Origin: Devosia sp.
Lineage (GTDB): Bacteria; Pseudomonadota; Alphaproteobacteria; Rhizobiales; Devosiaceae
NCBI RefSeq assembly: GCF_024707125.1
Contig: NZ_JANQAH010000007.1
Location: 698,927 to 762,926 of the forward strand
Direction of reading: 5' to 3'
Length of the DNA: 64,000 nt
Shown here: positions 19,688 to 28,816 of the stretch, in pieces
Layout of the letters: each line of letters starts with the position of its first letter
How positions within the stretch are numbered: the stretch's first letter is position 1
Translations under genes and position numbers: made by a program
The notes under the pieces: model-generated
Seen by the model: only the letters and a program-made list of their open reading frames with translations
What the model was told of the DNA's origin: nothing
The model's database searches: none

Positions 19688-21067
19688 ATGCAGGTAACTG
19701 AGACCCTTAACGAAGGCCTGAAGCGCAAGCTCAGCGTCACCATTCCGGCCGCTGACCTCGTGTCGCGCCTCGATGCCAAGCTCGAAGAACTCAAGGGCCA
19801 GGCCAGCATCAAGGGCTTCCGTCCGGGCAAGGTTCCGACCGCTCACCTCAAGAAGGTCTATGGCCGCTCGGCCATGTCCGAAGTGATGACCGACGCGATC
19901 AACTCGACCGTGTCCGACACGCTCGATGGCCGCAAGGAACGCGCCGCCGCCCAGCCCAAGGTCGACCTGCCGCAGGACCAGACGCTGATCAACGACGTGC
20001 TCGACGGCAAGGCCGACCTCGCATTCGAAGTCGAATACGAAGTTCTCCCGCCGGTTTCGCTGATGGACCTCAAGGGCCTCAAGCTGAACAAGCCGGTCGT
20101 TGAAGTCACCGAAGAAGAAATCGACGCCGAAGTGAATCGCGTGTTCGCCCAGAACCGTGGCTTCACCGACAAGGGCGATGGCGCCGTTGTCGAACAGGGC
20201 GACCGTCTCGGTCTCTCGTTCGTTGGCAAGATCGACGGCGTTGCCTTCCCGGGCGGCACCTCCGACCATGCTCACCTGACCGTCGGCTCCGGCGAATTCA
20301 TCCCTGGCTTCGAAGAACAGCTCGTTGGCCAGAAGAAGGACGAAACCCGCACCATCACGGTCACCTTCCCCGCTGACTACGGCAATGCCGAACTCGCCGG
20401 CAAGGAAGCTACCTTCGACGTCACCATCCTCCATGTCGATGGCCCGAACCAGGGTGAACTCGACGACGAATTCGCCAAGCGCCTCGGCGTCGAAGACGTC
20501 GCCGGCCTGCGCAAGGCCGTGAAGGAGCAGATGGAAGCCGCACTCGTTTCCATGAGCAAGCAGCACGTCAAGCGTCAGATTCTCGACGCCCTCGACGAAG
20601 GCCACAAGTTCGACGTTCCGGCCCAGCTGGTCGAAGCCGAATTCGCCACCATCTGGCAGCGCGTTCAGCATGAAGTTGAAGGCCATGGCCGCTCCTTCGA
20701 AGACGAAGGCACGACCGAAGCCGAAGCCAAGGAACAGTATCAGCGTATCGCCGAGCGCCGCGTGCGTCTGGGCCTCGTCGTTGCCGAAATCGGCAACCAG
20801 AACGAAGTCCAGGTGACCGACGACGAGCACCAGCAGGCCCTGCTCGCTGAAATCCGCCGCTTCCCCGGCCAGGAACAGCAGGTCTACGACTACTACCGCA
20901 AGAACGCCCAGGCTCTCGCCAGCCTCCGCGCTCCGGTGTTCGAGAACAAGGTCGTCGACTATGTCGCCAGCCTTGCCGAACAGACCGAGAAGAAGATGTC
21001 GCGCGACGAGCTGGCCAAGCTCATCCAGGCCGACGAAAACGAAGTGCCGGAAGAGCATCACCACTAA
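19688..21067 (+). CDS. tig: Trigger factor
   Basis: Ribosome-associated chaperone and prolyl isomerase that meets nascent chains at the exit tunnel. The ribosome-binding signature GFRPGKVP lies near residue 43, the FKBP-like PPIase domain around 150-240 (GDRLGLSFVGKIDGVAFPGG), then the helical C-terminal arms. Full length at 459 aa. Codon use is strongly biased to C- and G-ending codons, as expected of a highly expressed gene. Monocistronic, closed by a strong terminator. Confidence 0.97.
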   Translation: MQVTETLNEGLKRKLSVTIPAADLVSRLDAKLEELKGQASIKGFRPGKVPTAHLKKVYGRSAMSEVMTDAINSTVSDTLDGRKERAAAQPKVDLPQDQTLINDVLDGKADLAFEVEYEVLPPVSLMDLKGLKLNKPVVEVTEEEIDAEVNRVFAQNRGFTDKGDGAVVEQGDRLGLSFVGKIDGVAFPGGTSDHAHLTVGSGEFIPGFEEQLVGQKKDETRTITVTFPADYGNAELAGKEATFDVTILHVDGPNQGELDDEFAKRLGVEDVAGLRKAVKEQMEAALVSMSKQHVKRQILDALDEGHKFDVPAQLVEAEFATIWQRVQHEVEGHGRSFEDEGTTEAEAKEQYQRIAERRVRLGLVVAEIGNQNEVQVTDDEHQQALLAEIRRFPGQEQQVYDYYRKNAQALASLRAPVFENKVVDYVASLAEQTEKKMSRDELAKLIQADENEVPEEHHH

Positions 21068-21090
21068 TTGGTGCGACTCATGGTTTAGTA

Positions 21091-21118
21091 GGGCCGCCTT
21101 CGGGCGGCCCTTTCTTTT
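21091..21118 (+). terminator. Rho-independent terminator of tig
   Basis: Stem GGGCCGCC/GGCGGCCC with a TTCG tetraloop followed by TTTCTTTT, 23 bases after the stop codon. Confidence 0.93.
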
Positions 21119-21183
21119 GGCCAGCCGGCGGCGACAAACGGTTAACCTGTTATTGCATCGCGACGAATAGACTTCGCGACGGG

Positions 21184-22413
21184 ATGCAGGACACATTTGG
21201 AACCTCGACGATGGTGCATGGCCAGCTTTTCTTTGCACTCGTCAATCCGATCATCGCACTGCTGTTTTCGCTCGGCTTCGCGCTCATCTGGCTGCGGTGG
21301 CGGGACTACAAGCATCTGCCGGTCCTGTCAGCGGCCTTCCTCTGCCTCGGCCTCGGGTTCATCTTCTACGACTTTCGCATTCTGGTCTGGCCGGGCGACA
21401 TCAATGTCGGCGCGAACATTCTCTACGTCGCCACCATAACCCTGGCTTGCAGCAGCACGTTTCTGCGCAAGAACCAACCGCCTCCCACCTTGCTCTTCCT
21501 GGCGGTCATAGCCTCGGGCGCCCTGCCCTTCGCGTGGTATCTGCTGGTCGAACCGTCCATATTGGCGCGCATCGTGATCACGTCGGCGATTTTTGCCGGC
21601 GTGACCAGCATCACTTTTGTCGGGCTCGTTCGTCAGCGGGACAGGACGGTCGCCGATAACCTGTTTGCATCCGCCGTCGGTCTCGCCTTCTTCGTCGCCA
21701 TTTTCCGTCCCGGCCTGGTTTTGACGGGAGCCCTGGACATCGAGAGCCCCGCCGGCTTCACCGCCTCGGACTACTGGACATCGATCAGGGCGTTTACCCC
21801 GATCATGTCCATCATCGTCGCCACGCTCTTTACCGTGGCCATTGGCCTCGATGTCATTGGACACCTCAAGGGTCAGGCAGATCGAGATTACCTGACGGGC
21901 CTTCTTAATCGACGTGGCTTCGAGACGACCGGGGACGAGGCCGTGACCCGGGATTTTGCCAATTCACGCCAGCCCGCAATGCTCGTGGCCGATATCGACG
22001 ACTTCAAGAAGGTCAACGACACGTTTGGGCACAAGGTTGGAGATGCCGTGATCGTTGCCGTGGGCCGCACATTGGCGCGGCATGGCGAGGCCGTTCTGGC
22101 GGCACGCACCGGCGGCGAGGAGTTCGCCCTCTACTACAACGACATCGATCGGGCCGAACTGCAGGAAATCGCCCGCAGGATACGCGCTGCACTGGCGCAG
22201 GTGACGATTGCCGGCCTGCCGAGCAATTACCCCGTTACGCTCAGCATCGGGCTTCATCTCAGCTATAGCCACGAGTCTCTGACCGACATGATGACCCTTG
22301 CCGACCAGGCGCTCTACCGGGCCAAGAGCGAGGGCAAGGATCGGGCGGTGATGACGCCCGTTCGCTTGCACCTCGCAACCGGAAGCAGATTGCAGAGCCA
22401 GGATCGGCTCTAG
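21184..22413 (+). CDS. Membrane GGDEF diguanylate cyclase
   Basis: Predicted inner-membrane protein of 409 aa making cyclic di-GMP. Six or seven hydrophobic helices fill the first 230 residues (for example LFFALVNPIIALLFSLGFAL and LFASAVGLAFFVAIFRPGLVL). A GGDEF domain follows with DYLTGLLNRRGF, DIDDFKKVNDTFGH and the active loop TGGEEFAL; an RxxD inhibitory site is not obvious. The start may be ATG 21184 or 21211, neither with a strong ribosome site. Its stop overlaps that of the convergent ABC-F gene. Confidence 0.9.
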   Translation: MQDTFGTSTMVHGQLFFALVNPIIALLFSLGFALIWLRWRDYKHLPVLSAAFLCLGLGFIFYDFRILVWPGDINVGANILYVATITLACSSTFLRKNQPPPTLLFLAVIASGALPFAWYLLVEPSILARIVITSAIFAGVTSITFVGLVRQRDRTVADNLFASAVGLAFFVAIFRPGLVLTGALDIESPAGFTASDYWTSIRAFTPIMSIIVATLFTVAIGLDVIGHLKGQADRDYLTGLLNRRGFETTGDEAVTRDFANSRQPAMLVADIDDFKKVNDTFGHKVGDAVIVAVGRTLARHGEAVLAARTGGEEFALYYNDIDRAELQEIARRIRAALAQVTIAGLPSNYPVTLSIGLHLSYSHESLTDMMTLADQALYRAKSEGKDRAVMTPVRLHLATGSRLQSQDRL

Positions 22414-23927
22414 GGCGTTTCCGCCATTTCCGCGAAGAAGTCTTCCGGCCCTTCGACCTCACGCAAGCGCTTGCCAATGATCTGAAGGAAGCGTGTCCCC
22501 ACGCCCCGCAGGAAGGCTCGATCGTGGGAGACGAGGAGACAGGTCGCGCCATGCTCGGCAATGTCCAGCTCAAGCTGCTCCTGGCCGGGGATATCGAGAT
22601 GGTTGGTGGGCTCGTCGAGCAGATAGAAATTCGGCCGTTGCAGGCGCAGGGCCAGCAGTGCCAGGCGGGCTCGCTGGCCGAGGGAAAGCGTGCGGATTTG
22701 CTTGTCCTGCCGGTCGGGGTCAAAGCCTGCGCCGGCCAGCAGCGCGATACTGCGGCGGTCGCCTTCATTGTAGCGCGAGACAATAAAGTCCAGCGGCGTC
22801 TGCTTGAGCGGTAGCCAATCGAGAGCCTGATCGAGATAGCCCGGCACGATCTGCGGGCTGAGGCGCAATCCGTCCACTGCCTCGCCGCCGAGCGCCGCCG
22901 CCACTTTTCGCATGAGCTGGGATTTGCCGGTGCCGTTGCGGCCAAGCAGGACGACGCGATCGCCCTGGAAAACGTGCAGTTTTTCAATCGAAAAGAGCGG
23001 CCGGCCATCTGGCGTCGTCACGGCCATGTTCTCGAAGGCGAGCATGACGCGGGCTTCGGCGCCACTGTTCCCCAACATGACCTTGCCGGTCTTCTCGCGA
23101 TGCACGGAGACGACCTGGTTCTCGATCTTTTCGGCGCGCTCACGAAGCTGTTTGGATTTGACCGTCAGCAGGTCGCTGCCGGAGTTGATGCCGATATTGG
23201 TCAGCTTGGCCGCCTGCTTGCGGAGCTGGGCAACTTCCTTGAGGTCGCGTTGGCGCTGCTGCTCGGCGGCCTCGTCGGCTTCGTCGAGGGCGTTGCGCGC
23301 CGCGCTGTAGGCGAGCGGGAAGAAATGCGAGGTTTCCGGGCGCAGGAAGAGCGTGCGGTTGGTGACGCTATCCAAAAACTGGCGGTCGTGGCTGGCCATG
23401 ACCACGATAGTCTGGCGCGGCAAAGCGGCCATCCAGTTTTCGAGCGCGAGGATGCGGCCGAGGTCGAGATGGTTGGTAGGCTCGTCGAGAAGCAAAAGGT
23501 CTGGTTGGGTAACCCAGCCGCGGGCGATCAGCGCCAGACGCTGCCAGCCGCCGCTCAATTGGCCGATGGGCTTTTGCACGAGATCGAGCGGGAAGCCGAG
23601 TTCGTCGAGAGCCACGTCGGCGCGCCAGCCCTCGCTTTCGCGGTCGGCTTGCGGCAGGGCCTGTTCGACGAAATCACGTAGCGGAATGGCCAATGCCTCC
23701 GGCGGCACGTCCTGCGGGACATAGCCGATGGTCAGGCCGCGCGAGCGGGAGAGTTCGCCTTCGCTGAGTTCTGCCTCGCCCACGAAAGCGCGCAGCAGCG
23801 TGGATTTGCCGCGGCCATTGGCGGCGACAAGACCGACGCGATCGCCATCGGAAAGCGACAGGGAGAGATTGGAGAAAAGCACATGGCCCGAACGGAGGCC
23901 GGCATTGCGGAGGCTGAGATTTGCCAT
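22410..23927 (-). CDS. ABC-F family ATP-binding protein
   Basis: Soluble protein with two fused ATP-binding domains and no membrane part. The first has Walker A AANGRGKST, signature LSGGWQRLALIARGW and Walker B LLLLDEPTNHLD; the second GRNGTGKSQ, LSLGQRARLALLALRL and FYLLDEPTNHLD. ABC-F proteins act on the ribosome as translation factors or antibiotic-resistance factors. Start ATG 23927 (MANLSLRNAGL) fits the family; the frame continues to 23990. A 22-codon ORF with a strong ribosome site lies upstream and might be a leader peptide. Convergent overlap with the diguanylate cyclase. Confidence 0.92.
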   Translation of the reverse strand: MANLSLRNAGLRSGHVLFSNLSLSLSDGDRVGLVAANGRGKSTLLRAFVGEAELSEGELSRSRGLTIGYVPQDVPPEALAIPLRDFVEQALPQADRESEGWRADVALDELGFPLDLVQKPIGQLSGGWQRLALIARGWVTQPDLLLLDEPTNHLDLGRILALENWMAALPRQTIVVMASHDRQFLDSVTNRTLFLRPETSHFFPLAYSAARNALDEADEAAEQQRQRDLKEVAQLRKQAAKLTNIGINSGSDLLTVKSKQLRERAEKIENQVVSVHREKTGKVMLGNSGAEARVMLAFENMAVTTPDGRPLFSIEKLHVFQGDRVVLLGRNGTGKSQLMRKVAAALGGEAVDGLRLSPQIVPGYLDQALDWLPLKQTPLDFIVSRYNEGDRRSIALLAGAGFDPDRQDKQIRTLSLGQRARLALLALRLQRPNFYLLDEPTNHLDIPGQEQLELDIAEHGATCLLVSHDRAFLRGVGTRFLQIIGKRLREVEGPEDFFAEMAETP

Positions 23928-24066
23928 CTTGTAGTCTTTCTGGGCGGCAAGCGCTGCGTTTCGACGCGCGCCTAGTCCATCATTTTGCATCCTGACAGAG
24001 GTCAGAATGCCGTGACGGGCAAACCAGAAGGATCAATGACGGCAGATGACGTCCGAACCGGGCTGG

Positions 24067-24135
24067 TCAGCCCTGCAGCTTGAGCCACAGGGCGTGAACG
24101 GGGCCATACTGATGATGATGAGTGAAATAGATCAT
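24067..24135 (-). CDS. Candidate leader peptide upstream of ABC-F gene
   Basis: A 22-codon ORF beginning MIYFTHHHQYGPVHALW and ending in a Trp/Leu/Lys-rich tail. GGAGGG lies about five bases before ATG 24135, one of the best ribosome sites in the region, while the ABC-F gene 140 bases downstream has a weak one. Short leader ORFs that stall ribosomes are known to control some ABC-F resistance genes. No terminator/antiterminator pair is clear between the two, so the role is inferred. It could also be an unrelated short conserved protein. Confidence 0.4.
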   Translation of the reverse strand: MIYFTHHHQYGPVHALWLKLQG

Positions 24136-24289
24136 GCATCCCTCCCCGTTTCGTGTTGGACGATTTGGCCTACGACCAAAAGCAGAGCTAATCGACCTTG
24201 TGGCCGAAAGCAAGCGTCAGGCGAGATAGAAAACAAGGCTCGCAAGCAGAGTCGCCCCAAAACGCGGGACGTGGAGTTGGGCCAGCCGG

Positions 24290-24418
24290 TACGCAATACT
24301 CAAAAATCCGGCTCTTGGCCAAACGCCAGCAGATGAACCGAAATGGGGCACTAAATACGCAATACTGGGCCCATTTCGGGTTCGCATACGGTAACTCCAT
24401 ACAAAAACCGTATGCCTG
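24290..24418. other. Two hairpins and a direct repeat in a long intergenic gap
   Basis: CCGAAATGGG (24338-24347) pairs with CCCATTTCGG (24370-24379), and GCATACGG (24384-24391) pairs with CCGTATGC (24408-24415). TACGCAATACT occurs twice, near 24291 and 24355. The surrounding 23928-24518 gap holds no gene I can support apart from the candidate leader peptide. Function unknown; an RNA element or an operator array are both possible. Confidence 0.35.
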
Positions 24419-24518
24419 AACGCTAACAGCGCGCGCTTAAGAAAGTGCTTTCAAGAAGCAAACGAGGAGTAAACGCGACGGCCCAAGTTGAAACGGGGTT
24501 TTACCGATCGCCCGCCGA

Positions 24519-24836
24519 TCAGCCCGCAGGGCGGAGGGCCTTCTGGCCACGAATGCGATCGGCGCAGAAATCGAAGTCTATGAGATAGACCCAGCCATCC
24601 TGTGTGGCGCGCACCTGGATACGCTTTTCATTGGCGACATTGAGCGAGATATTGGTGTAGCCACGCCGGGCTATCGCTTCGCGAATCTGGTGATCCGAGA
24701 GGCACATGGGCAGTTGGGGGTAGAAATCCCGCGGCTCATCGCCGAAATGGAAGCCAAAGCTGACCTGCGCCGAGGCAGGCATCGGGACAAGCGCCAGCGC
24801 CGACAGCATTGCGGCAGCGATAATTTTCTTGACCAT
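24519..24836 (-). CDS. Secreted hypothetical protein
   Basis: Protein of 105 aa with a clear signal peptide (KKIIAAAMLSALALVPMPASAQ, cut after ASA) and a mature part of about 82 residues. The mature part has LSDHQIREAIARRGYTNISLNV and VQVRATQDGWVYLIDFDF-like strands. This resembles the small periplasmic PepSY-like proteins common in Hyphomicrobiales, but no motif is decisive. AAGGAG lies eight bases before the ATG. It diverges from parE. Confidence 0.75.
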   Translation of the reverse strand: MVKKIIAAAMLSALALVPMPASAQVSFGFHFGDEPRDFYPQLPMCLSDHQIREAIARRGYTNISLNVANEKRIQVRATQDGWVYLIDFDFCADRIRGQKALRPAG

Positions 24837-25046
24837 GACATTGCTCCTTTTCGACCGATCTTGCCCACCAAACGGGTATGATGCGCTTTGGCTCCTGAAC
24901 CCCCCGCCAATCGCCCGTTCATTTGCCGTTCATATCGGCCGGTTTCGGGGGAAAACCGCGGCAAACCGGCGTCCGGATGCCGGCATACGATATGCTACAT
25001 AGTCTACCAGCCTGATTCTGAATCGACCTGTTGGAAATCCTGTTGC

Positions 25047-27068
25047 ATGCAAGCAGACGATCTCTTTGGCGGCGGGGCCGAACCCAAGCCGCAAGACCCT
25101 AAGCCAGCAAAGGAAAAGCCAGTCGCCAAGGCCCCCGCGCCGGCGACCGACAGCTATAGTGCGTCCGACATCGAGGTTCTTGAGGGGCTCGAGCCGGTAC
25201 GGCGTCGCCCGGGCATGTATATCGGCGGCACGGATTCGAACGCCTATCACCACCTCTTCGCCGAGGTGATCGACAATTCCATGGACGAGGCCATTGCCGG
25301 CCACGCCACGCGCATTGAAGTGCATCTAGGGGCCGACGGCTACCTGACCGTTACCGACAATGGTCGCGGCATTCCGGTGGAAAAGCATCCGAAATTTCCG
25401 GGGCGGTCGACGCTGGAAATCGTGCATACGATCCTTCACGCCGGCGGCAAGTTCGACTCCAAGGCCTATGAAACCTCGGGCGGTTTGCACGGGGTTGGTG
25501 TGTCGGTGGTCAACGCGCTTTCGGACGACATGGTCGTTGAGGTTGCGCGCGACCAGCAGTTGCATCGCATCATCTTCTCGCGCGGCAAGGTGGTGCAGGA
25601 CGTCGAGAATATCGGCCGGGTGCAGAACCGGCGTGGGACGTCGACGCGCTTCCATCCTGATCCCGAGATCTTTGGGCCAACGGCGCATTTCTCGCCGGGT
25701 CGCATTTACCGCATGACGCGGGCCAAGGCCTATCTCTTCGGCGGCGTGGAACTGCGCTGGAGCTGTGACGAAAGCCTTGCCAGCGACGAGGTTCCGGCCA
25801 AGGCCGTGTTCCATTATCCCGATGGCCTCAAGGACTTCATGACGGCGCGGATCGAGGGCGAGACGCGCATCGTCGACGATATTTTTGCCGGCAAGACCGG
25901 GCGGCCGGGTAGCCATGGATCAGTGGAATGGGCTGTGGCCTGGACCATCGAGGATGGTAGCGTTTCGTCTTACTGCAACACCGTGCCGACGCCCGATGGC
26001 GGTACGCACGAAGCTGGCTTGCGGCTGGTGTTGCTGCGCGGGCTCAAGAACTATGCCGAGCTGACCAAGAACAAGGCGGCGGCGAACCTGACGGCGGAAG
26101 ACGTGCTTGGGCATTGCAATGCCATGCTGTCGGTCTTCGTGCGCGAGCCGGAATTCGTGGGGCAGACCAAGGACAAGCTGGCTTCAGGCGAAGCGACGCG
26201 CATTGTCGAAAATGCGCTGCGCGATGCGTTTGACCACTGGCTTGGTTCTTCGCCGCAGCAGGCGGGGAAACTGCTCGACTGGGCTGTGGAGCGCGCTGAA
26301 GAACGCCTGCGCCGTCGCAAGGAAAAAGAGATCGACCGCGCCAGCGCAACGCGAAAACTGCGTCTGCCGGGCAAGCTGGCTGACTGCACGCAGAATGCGG
26401 CGCAGGGCGCGGAACTGTTCATCGTCGAAGGTGACTCGGCTGGTGGCTCGGCCAAGCAGGCGCGCAACCGTTCCAATCAGGCCGTGTTGCCGCTGCGTGG
26501 CAAGATTCTCAACGTGGCTGGCGCGAGCCGCGAGAAAATGGCGGCGAGCCAGCTGATCTCGGACCTGATCCAGGCGCTCGGCTGCGGCACGCGTGACCGC
26601 TATACCGAGGATGATCTGCGTTACGACAAGATCATCGTCATGACCGACGCCGACGTGGACGGGGCGCATATTGCGTCGCTGCTGATCACCTTCTTCTTCC
26701 AGGAAATGCCGCGGCTGATCGAGAACGGGCACCTCTACCTCGCCCTGCCCCCGCTCTATCGCATCAGCCAGGGCGGCAAGACGCTTTATGCGCGCGACGA
26801 CGCGCACAAGAACGAGCTGATGGCGACCGAGTTCACGGGCAAGAGCAAGGCCGATATCACCCGCTTCAAAGGCCTCGGCGAAATGCCCTATGCGCATCTG
26901 CGCGAGACAACGATGTCGCCCAAAACGCGGACTTTGTTGCAGGTGAAGGTGCTGGATGATCATCAGGCGACCAAGACAACGGTCGACCGGTTGATGGGGA
27001 CCAAGCCGGAGGCGCGGTTTGAGTTTATCCAGGAGAATGCTGAGTTTGTGATGGATCTGGACGTCTAG
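25047..27068 (+). CDS. parE: DNA topoisomerase IV subunit B
   Basis: ATPase subunit of the type II topoisomerase that unlinks daughter chromosomes. GHKL ATPase motifs are present: VEVLEGLEPVRRRPGMYIGG-type start region, DNSMDEA, DNGRGIP and GGLHGVGVSVVN. The TOPRIM domain shows EGDSAGGSAKQARNR and TDADVDGAHI with the metal-binding acids. At 673 aa it is the ParE, not the GyrB, length. ATG 25047 (MQADDLFGGG) is preferred because upstream codons lack coding character. The usual partner parC is not in the window. Confidence 0.94.
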   Translation: MQADDLFGGGAEPKPQDPKPAKEKPVAKAPAPATDSYSASDIEVLEGLEPVRRRPGMYIGGTDSNAYHHLFAEVIDNSMDEAIAGHATRIEVHLGADGYLTVTDNGRGIPVEKHPKFPGRSTLEIVHTILHAGGKFDSKAYETSGGLHGVGVSVVNALSDDMVVEVARDQQLHRIIFSRGKVVQDVENIGRVQNRRGTSTRFHPDPEIFGPTAHFSPGRIYRMTRAKAYLFGGVELRWSCDESLASDEVPAKAVFHYPDGLKDFMTARIEGETRIVDDIFAGKTGRPGSHGSVEWAVAWTIEDGSVSSYCNTVPTPDGGTHEAGLRLVLLRGLKNYAELTKNKAAANLTAEDVLGHCNAMLSVFVREPEFVGQTKDKLASGEATRIVENALRDAFDHWLGSSPQQAGKLLDWAVERAEERLRRRKEKEIDRASATRKLRLPGKLADCTQNAAQGAELFIVEGDSAGGSAKQARNRSNQAVLPLRGKILNVAGASREKMAASQLISDLIQALGCGTRDRYTEDDLRYDKIIVMTDADVDGAHIASLLITFFFQEMPRLIENGHLYLALPPLYRISQGGKTLYARDDAHKNELMATEFTGKSKADITRFKGLGEMPYAHLRETTMSPKTRTLLQVKVLDDHQATKTTVDRLMGTKPEARFEFIQENAEFVMDLDV

Positions 27069-27095
27069 GCGTCCGGCTCCACTCCCGGTCTCGAT

Positions 27096-27167
27096 GTCAT
27101 CCCCGCGAAAGCGGGGATCTCTGTTTTTGGGCGCCGAAAGGGGGATTCCCGCTTTCGCGGGAATGAC
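27096..27167. repeat. Family A palindromic repeat, paired hairpins
   Basis: GTCATCCCCGCGAAAGCGGG followed by an inverted copy ending GCTTTCGCGGGAATGAC. Lies between the convergent ends of parE and the MBL gene. Confidence 0.9.
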
Positions 27168-27197
27168 GCGGTGGGTGTGGGGAAACCCGGGGGGAAC

Positions 27198-28034
27198 CTA
27201 GCGGTTCAGAATTCGGCCGCTCAGCACGTCGATCTGCATACCATCGAAAGCCGGGGTGACGTTGGCTGGGGTATGGGCATCCGTCTGCGCATAGTCGAGG
27301 TCGATATGCATGTCCGTCAGCACCGCCTGGCGGGGCTTGTGGCGCTCGATGAGGTCTAGGGTTTCGGGCAGGCTCAGGTGGCTCGGATGCGGGGTCTGGC
27401 GGAGAGCGTCGATGATCCAGATGTCGAGGTCGGCGACGTGGGGTTCGGCGCTTTCGGGGAAGCCGGAGAGGTCGCAGCAATAGGCGGTGCGGGCGATCTT
27501 GAAGCCGAGGGAGTCAATGTCGCCGTGGTTTTGCAGGAAGGACTGGATTTCCAGCGTGCCACCGGGGCCGTCTACCTTAAGCAACTGGCCTGCTTCGATA
27601 ATATGCGCGTTCAGGATAGGCGGATAGGCGCTGCCGGGGGGCGTCGTGAAGCAGTAGCCGAAGGCTTCGTTGAGGCGGTGGCCGCATTCCTTGGTGAAGT
27701 AGACGTCGACGCGGCGGCGGTTGTGGAGGGCCAAAACCCTAAGATCATCAATGCCGTGGGTGTGGTCGGCGTGCTCGTGGGTGTAGAGCACGGCATCGAC
27801 GCGGTCGACTTTGGCATCGAGCAACTGTTCGCGGAGGTCGACGCCCGTGTCGATCAGAACGCGGGTGGGTTGGGCCTCGCCGTTCCGAAAGCCTTCGACG
27901 AGAAGGGCGCAGCGGCGGCGGCGGTTTCGGGGATTGTGCGGATCGCAAATTCCCCAATCGTTGCCGATACGCGGCACGCCGCCGGAGGAACCGCAGCCCA
28001 GAATGGTCGCGATGATCCAGTCGGGCGCGGGCAT
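27198..28034 (-). CDS. MBL-fold metallohydrolase (PhnP-like)
   Basis: Metallo-beta-lactamase fold hydrolase of 278 aa with the metal motif THEHADHTHG near residue 85, GCGSSGGVPRIG at the N-terminus and a distal LTDMHIDLDY. This matches the branch annotated as phosphoribosyl 1,2-cyclic phosphate phosphodiesterase or tRNase Z-like. In many alphaproteobacteria it follows tatD, as here: the ATG overlaps the tatD stop by one base (TAATG). Last gene of the tmk-holB-metG-tatD run. True substrate unknown. Confidence 0.88.
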   Translation of the reverse strand: MPAPDWIIATILGCGSSGGVPRIGNDWGICDPHNPRNRRRRCALLVEGFRNGEAQPTRVLIDTGVDLREQLLDAKVDRVDAVLYTHEHADHTHGIDDLRVLALHNRRRVDVYFTKECGHRLNEAFGYCFTTPPGSAYPPILNAHIIEAGQLLKVDGPGGTLEIQSFLQNHGDIDSLGFKIARTAYCCDLSGFPESAEPHVADLDIWIIDALRQTPHPSHLSLPETLDLIERHKPRQAVLTDMHIDLDYAQTDAHTPANVTPAFDGMQIDVLSGRILNR

Positions 28035-28813
28035 TATTTTACGCCGGATTTCGAGAAGAGGCGGCCGAAGTTTGCGGTGGTTTCGTGGGCCAGTTGCTCG
28101 AGGGAAATGCCGCGGAGTTCGGCGACTTTTTCGGCCGTGTGGCGGACGAAACTGGGTTCGTTGGATTGGCCGCGATGGGGGATGGGTGCGAGGTAGGGGG
28201 AGTCGGTCTCTACGATATAACGATCGGCGGGGACGATTTTGGCAACTTCTTGAATTTCCTGGGCATTTTTGAAGGTAACGATGCCGGAGAAGGAAATGTA
28301 GCCGCCAAGGGCAAGGGAACGCTCGGCGAGGTCGCGGCCGGCGGTGAAGCAGTGGAGCACGAAGGGGAAGGCCCCTGCCCGGCTTTCTTCTTCGAGGATG
28401 TTGGCCATGTCTTCGTCAGCGGCGCGGCTGTGGATAACCAGTGGAAGACCCGTCTGCCTAGAGGCTGCGATATGGCGGCGGAGGCCGGTGGCCTGGGCCT
28501 CGCGCGGGGCGTTGTCGTAGAAGTAGTCGAGGCCCGCTTCGCCGATAGCAATGCAACGGGGATGGGCACTTAGCCGGACAAGATCATCCGTTTGTATATG
28601 CAATTCCTGATCGGCATTGTGCGGATGCGTGCCGACCGAGCACCAAACGTTCGGGAAACGTTCCGCGATGGCAGTGTACGTGGAAAAGTTATCCACACGT
28701 GTGGAAATCGTCACCATTCCGGTGACGCCGACGGCAGCGGCGCGGGCCATCACGCCGTCGATGTCGGCCGAAAGCGCCTCGAAGTCGAGATGGCAGTGGC
28801 TGTCGATCAGCAT
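28034..28813 (-). CDS. tatD: TatD family metal-dependent hydrolase
   Basis: TIM-barrel nuclease/deoxyribonuclease-like hydrolase of 259 aa. Metal ligands appear in order: DSHCHLDFE at the N-terminus, GEAGLDYF, VIHSR, VLHCFTAG and ETDSPYLAP. This is the YcfH/TatD group, implicated in DNA repair and quality control. It starts three bases after the metG stop and overlaps the next gene, so it belongs to the same transcript as holB and metG, an arrangement widely conserved in proteobacteria. Confidence 0.92.
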   Translation of the reverse strand: MLIDSHCHLDFEALSADIDGVMARAAAVGVTGMVTISTRVDNFSTYTAIAERFPNVWCSVGTHPHNADQELHIQTDDLVRLSAHPRCIAIGEAGLDYFYDNAPREAQATGLRRHIAASRQTGLPLVIHSRAADEDMANILEEESRAGAFPFVLHCFTAGRDLAERSLALGGYISFSGIVTFKNAQEIQEVAKIVPADRYIVETDSPYLAPIPHRGQSNEPSFVRHTAEKVAELRGISLEQLAHETTANFGRLFSKSGVK

Positions 28814-28816
28814 GGC

